From assembly GCA_038496445.1 (NCBI GenBank), contig JALMLS010000309.1, forward strand, positions 1 through 64,000: a DNA stretch of 64,000 nucleotides, written 5' to 3'. Below, in pieces: positions 35,697 to 49,844 of this stretch (position 1 is its first letter; each line of letters starts with the position of its first letter). The translations under genes and the position numbers were made by a program. The notes beneath the pieces were generated by a model. It worked only from the letters and a program-made list of their open reading frames with translations. It made no database searches and was not told the origin of the DNA. This stretch comes from Trichosphaerium sp. ATCC 40318 (Eukaryota; Discosea; Flabellinia; Trichosidae).

Positions 35697-37972
35697 TTAT
35701 CGTACAATACTTTTTGTTTGCAGACATTGCCGCACAGCAATTTCTAAAGATCTACATACCTTTAGAAAACAGGAAAACAGAAAAACAGTGAAACAGGTCA
35801 TAGAAAAGGAGAAACATAGCGTTCGGGAGATTAAAGAAACGACCGAAAAAAAAGTTTGTGTTACTATAAACGCACACAGTCGAACGTAACGGACAAAATA
35901 AAAAAAAATCCCACAAAGTTTTAGGTTTGGTTTTTTTTTTCGCCAATTTTTTTGCTTACCTTTGCTTTGATTTCTTTGCCAAGGTGCTAAACTTATCCCA
36001 ATCCCAATAGAAATTAGGATACAACAGGCCAAGAGCGGTGGGGAAATGTGGAATGAACCCATAACCGCCAACTTGACATAGAGTCTTTGATGAAATGCGA
36101 TACCTAAGAAACAAGTCAATGCAAAAAAAAGATCAAGTTAACTGCACAAAGGTTTCAATAATCTTGTAAAACCTCCAATGTGCGTTCACGTAACAGCTCG
36201 CCGTGTTTTTTATTTTACGTACCACTCTTGTACGGAATGTATCTTGAAACGGTTTCTCACGTGCTCCAGGAACCTCACTTGAGTGCTATGATGATCCCAA
36301 CCTCTTTTTCTTTTGAATTTATCTTTTTTGTTTCGTTGTTTCGGGACAACACGTGTTTGTTCGGGATAAAGTCTCTCAATCATATTTACTACGCCACCAT
36401 ACTTTCCAACGATATTTTTAAGTCCAACATCGTTGATAATATCAGAAGGTAGCTCAAACAGCTCTGAGGTTGTAGAAACGCCTAGTTTTTTGCTTGCTTC
36501 GTTTACAACACGCTGTTGGTTCGAAGAGTCGGTCCAATAACCGCTTGGTGCTTGTCTACGAAGGGGTTTAGGGAAGCTACGAGTTTTGTTGTAAAACGCA
36601 CGTGAACGAATGAGGTGACCAAGAGTAATTTGGGTAGATGTACATCAAGCATTTTGCAAGAGAATCGCCATACCTGTTTATTGTAACTATTTCATGTTTT
36701 ACTACCTAAGTGCATACTCTTTTAAAATATCTGATCCACTAAACCGTTGTACGTCTTTGGTCGTTTTTGAATACCAGCCACCCAAATGAGTTATCTCAAG
36801 TTTGCGTGCAATATCATTCAAAACTTCTTGTTGGTATCTTCTACTTTGTTTTTGTTTACTTATTGAATAAGCCGCACTAATGTAAGAGAAATGTAAGTGT
36901 AACTCCGAACGAGCAGTAATCATACCTAAAATTGTCTTCCCAGTTATGGCCAGGATAAACTGTTTGCATAAAGTCAAACATTGACGTGAACCTAGCCACA
37001 AGTTAATATCAACGTTATACACTTTGAAAGACAGAAAATAAAGTCGTTGATTACACATTAATATTGCAATAGTCATGAAGTCGTTGTCGTGATACGTTAT
37101 ACCAGTCATCAAATATTTTGACTCCTAGCATCTCACCTGCTTTATTCATAGCACGTTGTTGGTCAGACAATTCATACCAAAATCGCTTTGGTGAAAAACT
37201 ACAAAAAAAGTAAGTCTCTTAGCGTCAGCTCGTAGTATCCATACCTGAACGATCCTGGATCCCATGTGTGACTTGGATATAATGCCTTCAGGCACTCTAA
37301 CAAAGAACTTTTGTACCTAGGAACCAAGTTAGACAATTGCAAACCGGATAAGTCCAGAGCAAAGAAAAACAGTACATATTCATTAGAGTGCTACCCACGT
37401 GATTTGTCACATGTACATGTGTAACTTGGTACCAATCATTAAGAACCTTGATACCTAATTTTTCACCAACCTCATCCATAGCCCATAATTGGTTACTGAC
37501 TTTATCCCAAAAACCTTGTGGTGCGCTGCTAAAGTTGACATATTGTTAGTACTTGTGTTGTTTAAAAAAACAATCTTTTTGCTTTTTTGTTATTAAACGC
37601 ACCTAAAGAACCATGGTTTCCATTCAAACTCAGGATAAAGCGTTTGTATACATTTAGAGAGGGAATTACCATAACTAGGGCGGTGTCAAGTCAATTTGCT
37701 TGAGATTATTTAACAGCGTAAGGCAAGACCAAATACTGTAGTTTCAAGCGTAGAAACGCCGTTTGAAACGTTTTTTTGACATACCTGTCAATGATTTTGG
37801 TTATAATAGCGTATTTACGCGCGTCATCATGGGTAATGAGGTACCAAGCGTTATAGGTTTTAATGCTTAGTTTTTTCGCTAGTTTGTCAAAGTAATAACG
37901 TTGTTTTTGTATTTTTGCGGCTTTTGATGCCAATTGGTGCCGTTTAAGCATTCCATAGTTAATTGACCTCAT
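35697..37972 (-). CDS. Protein of about six tandem YP..W / FW repeats
   Basis: From ATG 37972 (MRSINYGMLKRHQ) about 12 small exons encode repeated units of about 75-85 residues. Each unit has: a helix ending in KLGIKxLxDWYxV, a short V/G segment, YGNSLSKCIQTLYPEFEW-like, then an aromatic patch and P-x-G-F/Y-W-D-x-x-S-N-Q. Clear copies start near 37930, 37490, 37160, 36850 and 36540, with a last degenerate one (YRISSKTLCQVGGYGF...LYPNFYWDWDKF) near 36090. The units are too divergent to be recent copies. I have seen this pattern in hypothetical proteins of other protists, but know no function. The 3' end is uncertain: the last exon (to TAA 35697) is a guess. Confidence 0.6.
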
Positions 37973-38348
37973 TAACGCCAGATTTAGCCGTTCATATTTA
38001 AATTTATGCTATAATATCCTATTGGCGCTCTGTTGAATCGATTAGAATCAATTGATTATGTTGTTTCGTTATACCAAGGCTAGAATACGCGTTGACACCA
38101 TTCCAACAGAGCAACACTTGCTGTTGAGGCTAAAATTGTTTTCAAAACAATTCACGTGTTACCGCGCTTAGCTAAGTGCTCCTTATACGCTTTGTAGGTG
38201 ATTGCAGGTAATACGTATACTACTAAAGTACCCTTCAAGCCAATACATACTGAAAATTCGTTTTGGCCTCTACAACTGTTGTACTCTCATATATTGTTCG
38301 TCTAGAGATCAATAAATTGTACAAACAAGCTTGAAAGTAATTAAACAA
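37973..38348. other. Divergent promoter region
   Basis: 376 bp between the YP/W-repeat gene (-) and CENP-K (+). Contains CACGTG at about 38152. No gene. Confidence 0.4.
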
Positions 38349-40413
38349 ATGGAAAAAATGGTACGAGGGTAGTACACGCATAGTGTAACTTGTGATAGGA
38401 AGCTACGCTCACTAAAACAACTCAAGAAAATTTGGCGCTTGCTGAAGAGCTTAAAAACGCCATAAAGTCGCCAAAGTACTTTTCATCGGATCTACAACCT
38501 TCAGAAATCGCGTTAATAGACGCTAATCCAAAATTAACGGAAGAGACTAATCTGGCGTTCGCATTGATTCAAAAACGATGTAAAGAACTTGTCAAAGAGA
38601 TTGAAAAGGTAAACGGCTTTATTTCACGTTTTTCTCGTTTCTTTTATTTCCAACGTTTTTGTAAAATGGGTCTACGATACCTCTGGTATACTAGTTACCC
38701 TCGCAACTCGTGTTTGGAGTATTTAGAATTTAACGGCAAAACAAACTGGTGACACTCGACCAAACTCTCATGAAACGCTCTTATTACTCGTTAAATACTC
38801 ATCCCTTGCGGTTTTTAAACAAATCTATTGTATCTAACTCTGTTTACACAGAAACGGGCACAACTATCAAAAAATAATGAAAAAGAACTTCTAAAAAATG
38901 CGCCAAAAAAAAAGGTACTCGAGTTTACTATTATTTATCATTTGACACGTGATTAAAATTTTGAAAAAAAAATAGTTACGAGTGAAGTTTCTTGAGGCTA
39001 AGATACAACGTCTTGCATCAGAGATACAAGTACTCGATAAACCTATTGAGTTTGATGGTACGATAATACCTTGATTTTTCTTCTTTTTTTTCATCTTTGT
39101 TTTGTAAGCACAGTACAGTTCTATTGTTAATTCTCTCGTTGTAAGTATCACCTATATGTTGTGTACCATCATTTATAACTTTATGGTTGTACAATGACAA
39201 GTCAAGTTGATTTTCTTTCATTAAAAGTTTACACCTTTTTTTTTGGGAGTCGTACGACGTTTAGATTTCTTATTACTCTTGTAGCTCCAGTGGAAAGTAA
39301 TCATGTTATTCTAAGAGCGCGTATACGTGCTGAGGCAGATAGTAGTATTGAACAATATGATGTTGCAATAGACGACATTAAACAACGGATAGCACAGGTA
39401 CCTTTCCTTGCAACAAAAACCTTTCGAAAACAGAAAAACCTCACCAACAAGACGAACATAAAACTTCTCTTTACATTTTGACCATAGAATAATATTAAAA
39501 TCATTCAATCCATTTACACATCTCTTCTACCTCGTCATTTACTCACAGGCTATTTTTAGAAAAAGAAAAAATGTGATGATGGTAAACGTCTTATGGAAGA
39601 ACTTAAAATGATCAACCAAGGCTTACAAGAGCTTCTTGTGCAACAATCATCTGATATGCAAGACACCAAACCTAAAAGAACGTGAGTAAACAAACAAACA
39701 AATTATATTGCCTATTGGTTCTTCTACCCATTAAAAAGAAGTCGCTCACTCTTTCTTTTTTTTGTTAGTTTCGAGGACATACACAAAGAAAAGATTAAGC
39801 TTCTTGATGAATCTAACGCTGTTCTAACAAAGCGAATGACAGATTTTATGGATGAACATTTTCCTGAAAGAACAGTACATGCAAATGAAAGACACAGAGC
39901 TAAGGTAAACACCTTTTCTTGTTTGGTAAAAAATCAATGCAAAAAACATGACTCAAAAACAACAAGACATGTCTTTTTTTCAATTAAATATGGTTTGTCA
40001 CGTGATACACGCAATACATGTGTATGGCTTGATGATGAATAATTCATCGTTTCATGCGTGTAGTAGAATACTAAAGGCAATTTTTTGTAGAGAAGACGAG
40101 TAATAAGGACATCCAATACAATAAATGACGAAGCTGATGATAATCAAGATGACCAAGATAGAACTTATTGCGGTCTCGGACCTATGCTTGAGGTACGTAA
40201 ACATAAAAGTAGTTTGCTATAGAGTCCATACCAGAGTTGACGTTTTTTTCTTAGAAACTCATGAACAAACTTGTTTTGCATCCTGATTCTCCCTGGGTCA
40301 GAATTGAACCTCAATTTTTTCCTCCTTATATAGAGCTATTATTACGTGCTGGTATTGTACTAAAAGATCCGAGAGATTCTTCGATGATAAAGTTGGAGGC
40401 GTTTCATAATTGA
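38349..40413 (+). CDS. Centromere protein K (CENP-K) homologue
   Basis: About 10 exons of roughly 320 residues. ATG 38349 (MEKM, intron gtacgaggg...tgatag, then EATLTKTTQENLALAEE). Most of the protein is coiled coil (ELVKEIEK, KFLEAKIQRLASEIQ, KRLMEELKMINQGLQELL, KIKLLDESNAVLTKRMTDFM). The C terminus is diagnostic: KLMNKLVLHPDSPWVRI, then PPYIELLLRAGIVLKDP, then IKLEAFHN. It matches the CENP-K ending (W/F-PPY-x-E-L-L-L-R-x-G-I-x-L-x-x-P ... R-L-E-A-F). CENP-K is part of the inner-kinetochore CCAN (CENP-H/I/K/M). HFPER before the last coiled coil also fits. Several introns carry CACGTG (38946, 39997). TGA at 40411-40413. Confidence 0.85.
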
Positions 40414-41216
40414 TAAAAGTTTTTTTGGTTTGTAGAAAAAAAAGAAAAAAAAAGAAACATGTTTTTCGTGTACAATAAATAAAAAAGAACAACTCACATC
40501 ATTGACTAGGTTTGTCGATAGAAACTGTAAGCCCAAAATAAGACAATACAAAAGAAATTAGTGCGTTTGAGCACGCAAAATGCACCAAAACTATGAAAGT
40601 CCCCTGAGTTTGGATTTCATTTTTTACGTTGTCATTATTCATTGCCTAAGTATTTTCCATACCTCATGTTTTTTGTGACGGGCGCTGACATGTAATTAAA
40701 ACGATTAGGTTGCTATTGTTATTCAATAAAAACGTGGAACAAAAAAACTGAATACTCGTACTTTATGTGCGTAATTGATGAACTTTAATTGATGAACTTT
40801 AATTTATGGGTAGACTGACCCAGTTGGACTGTTCTGATAATCTATGCTTTACTCATGAGAACAAACATTCTTTATAGGGATGGGATATCCATATAAATTA
40901 GTACCCCTTCTGTATACGTTCTATTGGAAGCTCCCTAGCTGGGAAAGAAACGGTCCTAATTTGGGTCTTCTGCTTTTATGGGGAAGTTGAACGACTTCAG
41001 TTTTTTCGGCTTGAGGTCGTGTTGAACAAATTACACAATGTCTTGTATCTTTGTATATGTGATATATACATTAAGGTGCATGGCTTTCTTTCTTTTTTTC
41101 TGCAACTAGCAAAAGCAGATGCCGTACAATCATCTTTCATTTATTGTTTTACAAACTGTTGTTTTAACACAACATCCAAGGCTTATTATTTGTCTTAGTG
41201 GTGTTGCATCAAATGA
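40414..41216. other. Intergenic, small tandem duplication
   Basis: Convergent 3' ends. A 15-nt unit (TTGATGAACTTTAAT) is repeated in tandem near 40777-40806. No gene or RNA recognised. Confidence 0.4.
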
Positions 41217-42062
41217 TCATTGGCGCTTATAAGTAACTATTTTACTTAGAAATACTGTAGACAACATTAAAAAGCAAATACAAGCAAAGTTAGCAGCTGG
41301 TACAATCTCTGTAACAAAAGAGCACCACAACTCCTTTTTTTTTGGTATAAATAAAACCTTATGTTCTTCACCCTCCATCCAGTGCTTATACCTACCAACA
41401 CGCTCATTATTATGTACAAGATAATGTGCTATAAGTTTTGAATCCTCTAACCCTTTAATAGGTGGTTCAGAAACATCTTTGAAGCGTTTAAAGTCACCAT
41501 GTTCAACACCATCAATGAAGTTCATTTTCTTTTTTATATTACCACTAGCATACCATGTAATATACTCTCCATGTATCTCACCATCCCTTAAAACAGCTGT
41601 ACATTCTTTAACACCATTAATGTACCATAAAGTCCATACTCCTTGTTTTACTCCATCTATCATTGAAAACTCTTTTGCTATTTTGCCATTTGAATAAAAC
41701 TCCTTACAGTCAATGACACGGCCTTGCATTACCCTGTATTTTCTTCCTATTACTCCATTATCATACCAAGACATCCATAAACCTAATGGTTCCATATCTG
41801 CGTTATAATGTGTTGCTACTGCAGCTCTTTTTGAGAGTAAATGCCATTTTGTGAAAGCATCTTTTGTAAAGGAACTTATGTATTGCTGGATCTCTGGTGG
41901 CAAATCTAGAATATTAAAATACTCGCTGGTACAGTTTTTACGCGAGGATTTCTCATCTGTTTGTTGTTTTTAGCCACCATATTAAATAGCCTTGAAGGTA
42001 CCTTGTTTTAGATTCAGATGAACGTTTGGCTCATCTAGCCGCAAATCTATTTCAAAGTCCAT
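41217..42062 (-). CDS. F-box-like N terminus, MORN_2 repeats, C-terminal hydrophobic tail
   Basis: Exon 1 (42002-42062) encodes MDFEIDLRLDEPNVHLNLKQ; a 45-nt intron (41957-42001, gtacct...aaacag) joins it to exon 2. The head ILDLPPEIQQYISSF...KWHLLSKRAAVATHY is shared with the other three MORN-type genes. Five to six repeats follow (SWYDNGVIGRKYRV, LWYINGVKECTAVL, TWYASGNIKKKMNF). Unlike its paralogues it ends in a hydrophobic segment (about 20 residues, FACICFLMLSTVFL) followed by a short basic tail, so it may be a tail-anchored membrane protein (inference). About 250 residues. Function unknown. Confidence 0.78.
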
Positions 42063-42319
42063 TATTTTAACTTACTCTTGTAACTGTAGTGTACAAGAAC
42101 AGATGCAAATACTGAGCGAAACAACACTTCAATGCTAACGAGATGTGTTGGTAAGAGTGAACTCACAACCTTGATAAGTAATGCTCGCTTAATCTCGTCT
42201 TTAACTCATCTGACCATACTTGATGTTTACCAAGATATACGTGATGGTATTATAGACAAGCGTTACAAGGCAACACTGTTGAAAGGATAACATTTATTAC
42301 AAATTACTTTTTTTTTGCT

Positions 42320-44281
<1,962 letters not shown>

Positions 44282-44526
44282 TTTGTTCTGCGCTGAGTAA
44301 GCGTTAATAAGACTACAACGTTTGCAAAATATAACACACCAATGATATAGTGTTTAGGTGAGTAAAGTGGAATAAAATTAAGCTGATCAAGCAGACGTTT
44401 GTTTGATTAGCGTAAACAGTAGAAAATTCAAGTGGAGAGCACTTGGTACTGAGTATGTTGTTTAATGGAAATGACTTGCAGTTAAAATGAAGTAGCAGTA
44501 GTATTTTGGTCGTTGTTGAGACCCAA

Positions 44527-44838
44527 ATGGTCCCGTAAAAGGTAAAACATTCGCAAGTGTACCTTGGGTGTTGTATTACAAGTACCGACGCGTTTACTTT
44601 TGAAAAAGCGGCCGAAAACGTTAAGCCACCTTTGGAAAAGCCTGATTCGTTCAGAAAACATAAAAAAGACTGTACTTGCGCCATAGCAGTTGTAGATCCG
44701 TGTGACAACTTGTCTTTTTTTGAAAATTATCTTATGTTCTTTAAAAACGCTCCAAACCGTCTGTGTAGCTCCTCAGAGCGATTATATACATTTCCACAGA
44801 TACAGAAGCATGTGGTTGGAATAGTACAGCAAACGTAA
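44527..44838 (+). CDS. Small uncharacterised two-exon protein
   Basis: ATG 44527 (MVP) is joined by an intron (gtaaaag...attacaag) to TDAFTFEKAAENVKPPL; about 90 residues. It contains CTCAIAVVDPCDNLSFFENY and ends KHVVGIVQQT. The unspliced frame would need a GTG start, so the spliced model is preferred. Cys spacing is not a known zinc motif. It is divergent from the C2-kinase gene, with 245 bp between them. No family recognised. Confidence 0.5.
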
Positions 44839-45125
44839 ACTGAAACTGCTCATAGCGAACGCTAACGTCATACCGTCTTGACACAACTGTTTACTGCCTG
44901 TAATGAGCGCAATTAAAAACAAATTGCTGTAAACAGTAAGTTTGTAGTTTTTTGTATAGATACTCCTGGTGTCGTGGCTGGTGCACTTATATTTCCCGAA
45001 TCAAATAAAGAAATAAAAATCGCGTGTAAAACGGGAAAACTCACAGCTTTTTTACCCAGTTTGTGAGGGTTCTTGACTATCTCTCAAGGCTACGTGGCGC
45101 ATTTTTTATAGTATACAACGCTTGA

Positions 45126-46710
45126 ATGGACCCTGAAGACGAGGCTGGAGCATCATGGAAGCATATGATTGCTGGAGCGTTTGCTGGCGCTGCAGAACAC
45201 ATGGTTATGTTCCCTGTAGATACTATAAAGGTACAATAATTAATCCATAAATTGGCGCCTAAAGAACAGCGTAATTATCATCTGAACGCTTAAAGACGCT
45301 TGTATCCACTATTCTCAATTGAATGGCTGGGTACAGCGGACAAAAATTCATTATTAATCGTACGCTCGCTAAAACATGTATGTAGACGCATGTACAAGCC
45401 CATAGATCGTCAAACCAGGTGGTTTCAGTTAGAAAAGTAGCAATGACACTTTGGAAGGAGGGACCATTAACACCGTTTCGGTACGTTTATACTAGAAGTA
45501 CTAGCGTCCTGTGTTTGTGAAATCACGCTTTTGATAAAAAAACTGTACCAAATGTACTGTACAACTGACTATCACCTAGCGGAATAAGCGCAGTAGCTAT
45601 TGGCGCTGGTCCTGCACACGCTATCTATTTTACATCTTATGAATTTTTTAAACACGCCCTGGGTTGTGAGGAACACAATGGCGCTTACTCATGGTTTATG
45701 CAAGGTTTTAGCGGTATTTTAGCAAACGTAAGTATAGTTCACGAATACCCACGCGATGATTTCTAACATTTTGCCTCAGACACTCGCTGAAGCGCTTCAT
45801 ACGCCTATGGATACTGTTAAACAGAGACGTCAGCTCAATTTAAATAAATATACAGGCACAATACACTGTATGAAGCAAATGTACAAGTAAGTAAAGCATG
45901 AACAAAAAAAAACTTCGATGTTTTTTTGGGATTCTTTTGGATTCTCTCTGTTCGTGTTACTAATGGTTTATTTTTTACTAGATCTGAAGGATTGGGTGCT
46001 TTCTATAAGTCTTATATGACTACAATGACAATGAGCCTTCCTTTTAGTTTTATTTATTTCTCCACCTACGAATTGTTACGTAAGGCTCTTAAATCGCCTT
46101 CTGAAAGTTATGATCCATTTGCATTTGTTGTGGCTGGTACTGGGTACGCTTTTCTTTCGATATCTGAAAACAAGAAAATTCAATCTCCAAATATTGTTGT
46201 TGGACGAATTCGCGTGCCTTTATTTTTGTTGACGATGTTGAAAATTTATTTTTACTAAGTCCTTTTGATTGAACCGCTTTTTATACTACAATATCCGTAA
46301 ATGGATCTTTAAAAAAACACCATATTCTCTAGAAAATTTATCAAAAAAGGAAATGTCACGAAATTTTTTTGCAAGAGCGACAGTCTTTATGTATTGATTT
46401 CGAGCTTTTACTGATATATTTTTCTAAAAATAGGGCTGGTGTATGTGCTGCAGCGCTTACTAATCCGTTGGATGTTGCCAAAACACGTCTACAGACACAA
46501 ACAGTTGGAGGAAAAATAAAGTACAGTGGAATGGTTGATGCTTTAACAAAGATTTGGAAACTAAATGGAGTTCGAGGCTTTACTAGTGGTGTTTTACCTC
46601 GTATGCTATTTAATGGACCTTCTGCTGGTATATCATGGCTTACATATGAATACTTTAAACATATTCTTCGAGTCAGTCCCAACACACAGCTTTCTGGATG
46701 CGCTCATTGA
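45126..46710 (+). CDS. Mitochondrial carrier, mitoferrin type
   Basis: Six exons of about 300 residues. It has three carrier repeats, each with P-x-[DE]-x-x-K: FPVDTIKTHVQ (1), TPMDTVKQRRQ (2) and NPLDVAKTRLQTQ (3). The opening HMIAGAFAGAAEHMVMFPVD matches mitoferrins (Mrs3/4, SLC25A37/28), as does AIGAGPAHAIYFTSYEFFK. Mitoferrins bring Fe2+ into the matrix for Fe-S and haem synthesis. Intron 1 is about 158 nt (45231-45388); a shorter alternative exon within it gives a stop. ATG 45126; TGA at 46708-46710. The inner-membrane location is inferred from the family. Confidence 0.9.
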
Positions 46711-47957
46711 TGAACTGGTTTTTTTTTCTTATTTTTTTCGCTTCAATCACTACCACAAACATTTTTACTGTATCTCCCTCTTTATCAGAGATTGGTGGCA
46801 TGATATCAGTGTACATTTTTTCAAAATCAAAAAACTCCGAAGACTAGACTGCAAGGGAGAGGAAAGAAAAAACAACAAATACAAAATAACCCAAGGTATT
46901 CCAGATATTCTTTTTTTTTTAATCAGCACGCTGTAATGTAACAAAAAAAAAAATTCAAAGAGTTGTAACTTATGCAGACAATGTAAATTATATTCCTAGT
47001 ATAAAACCAAATTCAGTCAATCGTTGTGTTTTGAACCTGTCACTGTAGTGATGTTACAAATGATTTAAAAGTGTTTCTAAGTCAACATAAATAGTTTTGC
47101 AATAGTAAAGCTACTAACTAGACCAGTCCTTTGAACTACCAATAAGCAACAAAGACAGCTTTATCGAAAAGTGCTTTTTGTACCGCTCTTTATAATAGTA
47201 GAAAAGGTGCAATGGATAAGTATGTAAAGATGTTTAGTAGGACAAAAGTCAACAGCAGTTCAAGGCTGAATGTGACAATTACACCTTCAAGTCCTGTTAA
47301 TAACATGTCATTGACAGTTAAGAGCGGCATTTCTTTTTAGTTTCAAGATCTTGTATGTGATTTAACAAATACACTTCTCGTTTTCTGGAACTTACCCGAG
47401 TGACTTTTTAAGGCTTGATCTCAAATTTTCTGTGACATGAGAAAACATACTTCGTTTGTTTTCTCACATAGCCCACCCAGTGCTCTGTTGGCAATACAAT
47501 ACTGACGTTTAAGCTAGTTTACCGAAGTACAAAATGGAATACTGAAAGTAGGACGTTTCTTTCACTACCCGAGTATTGGCGTGGCACATTGTATTTCAAC
47601 GCGCCCAGTGTATTGGGGTTTCTTGCTGCAGATTTGTCTCTCCAGCCTTGAGGAAGTATGACAATGGGACCTTTGAACTGGAAGCGAGTTTGTTTTTTTT
47701 TTGGTATCAAAGTACTTTTGGTTATAGTTGGAGTTGGTTACTGTTATTACATTAGGGGCATACTCAAAACTAAGGTTGCAGTTCCACTACATTGGAAAAA
47801 CTGGAGTAAATTAAGGAGATTGGGCGACTGTACTGATAAAATTTGTAGCACAAAAATGAGAATGTATTGAGAATAGTGTCATGTTAGTAACCACATGTGC
47901 TTCTTTATTGCTATTCAAAATGAACTTATGCATTGGAACAAAAGTATTTTTCCTTTG
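46711..47957. other. Intergenic, one doubtful small ORF
   Basis: 1.2 kb with poly-A/T runs near 46910-46950. The plus ORF 47658-47870 (70 residues; one hydrophobic segment IKVLLVIVGVGYCYYI flanked by basic residues) could encode a single-pass peptide, but nothing else supports it. Confidence 0.35.
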
Positions 47958-49372
47958 CTAGTTGTCTACATACAGTTTCACATCAACAGTGAGTGGTAGA
48001 TTAGTATCAATAGAGAGGCCATTCCTAACGAAACACATTCTTTTGTTAATGTCATGGAAGAAAAGCACTCTTTGTTTTGGTGATGCTTTTAGTGCCTTAT
48101 TTTGTGGTACATATTTCATCCAATAAGGCACACGCATAACATATTTTGTATCGTTTGGAAACAACCAAATTTGGTATCCTGGCTCAGAAATTTTTGCTCC
48201 TAGTTTCCTACGCAACTTAGTAATCTTGAATTGTTATTGTTGTACCATATCATTCCAGCAGTGTAAAATCTGTTACTACAAAGGTTTGCTATTGTAATAC
48301 TGGTTGTTGTTACAGCTGTTTTTCCAACAGACGGAGGTTTTTGTTGTTGTGTGCTACACAATAAGTTAATATCTAAGACAACATTTGCAACATACACAGT
48401 ATTATTGTACAATGCTTGGAATAGCTTATTGTCAATATCTGACTGAGATCTCACTGCAAGGACATCCAAATTAGGGAAATACCCATAACACATTTCACCC
48501 CAAAATGATGTCCACCAACACCTGTTTTCTTCTTCACGATTCCATAAATAACCTGCAAAAACACAAGGTAAACTCTTTTCTATCTTTTTGGCCAATTCGT
48601 AATGCCTAGCCATACCTATTAAATGAGTCACATAACAAATAAAAATCAGCGTAACAAGCATACAAGCAAGTATCCATATGTCTGCTGATGAATCAATGTA
48701 CGGTGTTGTACATCCTTCTTGGTAGTGCTTCCACATTATATCTAGAACTTTGTGTCCAATTGCAACTTTATTTTTGGTATTGTAGCAGTGTTGAATCAAT
48801 GTTGATGTATTCAGTTTGTGCCTTATTACTCCTTGTAACATCGAGAGATAACATTCTTGAGTATCAGGTATTTTAAGTTTGAGTAGTTCCTCAAAGGAAC
48901 AAACAGAGGATACATGTTTGAACAGTTGCTTGGCATAGTTGCACTCAGAATCGTTCTAGGTTATAACAATATGAATATGTCTAAATTCACTGATGTCCGC
49001 ACCTCTAACAGTGTATTGGTTACCACAGTATACATTGACGCATTGTCTGGTGTCACAATTTCTTTTTTGATGGTGTAGTCACGTGAAGAGAGAATATCAA
49101 TGAGCGCAATTACAGACTCTTCAGTCTCATCGTTGCCCAGACAATAGATATACTCTCCTGATGTTATGTCTTTTAATTCGTCATTGAAGTACCTGAACAA
49201 AGTAAGCCATAGAGGTTAAATGTAAAGGTTGTACTTTGAGTTTAGAGAGAGTATCATTCTTCCTGCTTTTACACAAACAATCTCTTCTCCATCTCTTGTC
49301 GAAAGTAAGATATTTAAGTCACACAGGTGCTCGTATCCAGCTAAACTTGGTAGAGAGGCTGTTCGCAATTGG
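47958..49372 (-). CDS. BTB/POZ-like domain protein, novel C-terminal region (5' end unresolved)
   Basis: Four visible exons of about 420 residues. The first has the BTB core pattern CDLNILLSTRDGEEIVCVKAGRMIL (here split by description: CDLNILL, then a loop, then VCVKAGRMILSLNS and YFNDEL). Junctions: AA|gtacaac...ttgttcag, GAG|gtgcgg...aacctag, TG|gtacaac...gcgtag. The middle is a Cys/Trp-containing region with one hydrophobic stretch (ADIWILACMLVTLIFICYV). The C terminus is IWLFPNDTKYVM...PLTVDVKLYVDN, a repeat-free beta-like domain. No ATG lies in the first visible exon; the start exon lies upstream of 49372 and could not be found. BTB proteins often act as Cullin-3 adaptors, which fits the ubiquitin theme here (inference). 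Confidence 0.6.
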
Positions 49373-49540
49373 CTATAATGGTATTAATATATTTGTTAAA
49401 GGTTGTTTCTAGCGACAACCAAAACAACAGCATTACCATCACGAAGAAGGGTTTTTGGGCTAAACACTACTTTTTTTTTGAAGATTTTTGCTTGAAATTA
49501 ACTTGTGTTATTTCTAGTCACGACTGCACTATTTTGTTTG

Positions 49541-49841
49541 CATGTGACTGTATTACTGAGAATGTGCGCACCGGACAATGTTATAGTATCGCACAGGCGA
49601 TACCCATGCACTATGTACCAACGCCGCTAGTTGTTCTTACTGCTCCCAAATCTATAATTTCCTCATTGATGTACTTACGAATGTGACTCATTTTGCGAAA
49701 ACGGCTAGTCCAGCTATAAGTTGTTTGTATTTTTTAGAAGCAGTGAGAACAACTAGCGGCATTGGTGCATAGTGCATAGGTACGCCTATGCAAGACTGGA
49801 ACATTGTCCGGGGCGCACATTCTCAGTAATACAGTCACGTG
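49541..49841. repeat. Inverted repeat, two ~103-bp arms around a 94-bp loop
   Basis: Arm A 49541-49644 and arm B 49739-49841 are reverse complements at roughly 86-88% identity by eye (for example GTGACTGTATTACTGAG and CCGCTAGTTGTTCT in both). Each arm contains CACGTG or a one-base variant and a splice-like GTAC. It lies between the BTB-like gene and a short ORF and could form a long hairpin in DNA or RNA. No terminal direct repeat was found that would show a transposon. Confidence 0.85.
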
Positions 49842-49844
49842 TTC

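Noticed and set aside
48640-48700. Kinase-like ADIWILACML motif in the BTB-like protein
   Set aside because: Resembles kinase subdomain IX, but no HRD, DFG or glycine loop is present in any frame around it.
49369-49686. Plus-strand ORF of 105 residues
   Set aside because: It runs through one arm of the inverted repeat and has no domain or supported start.
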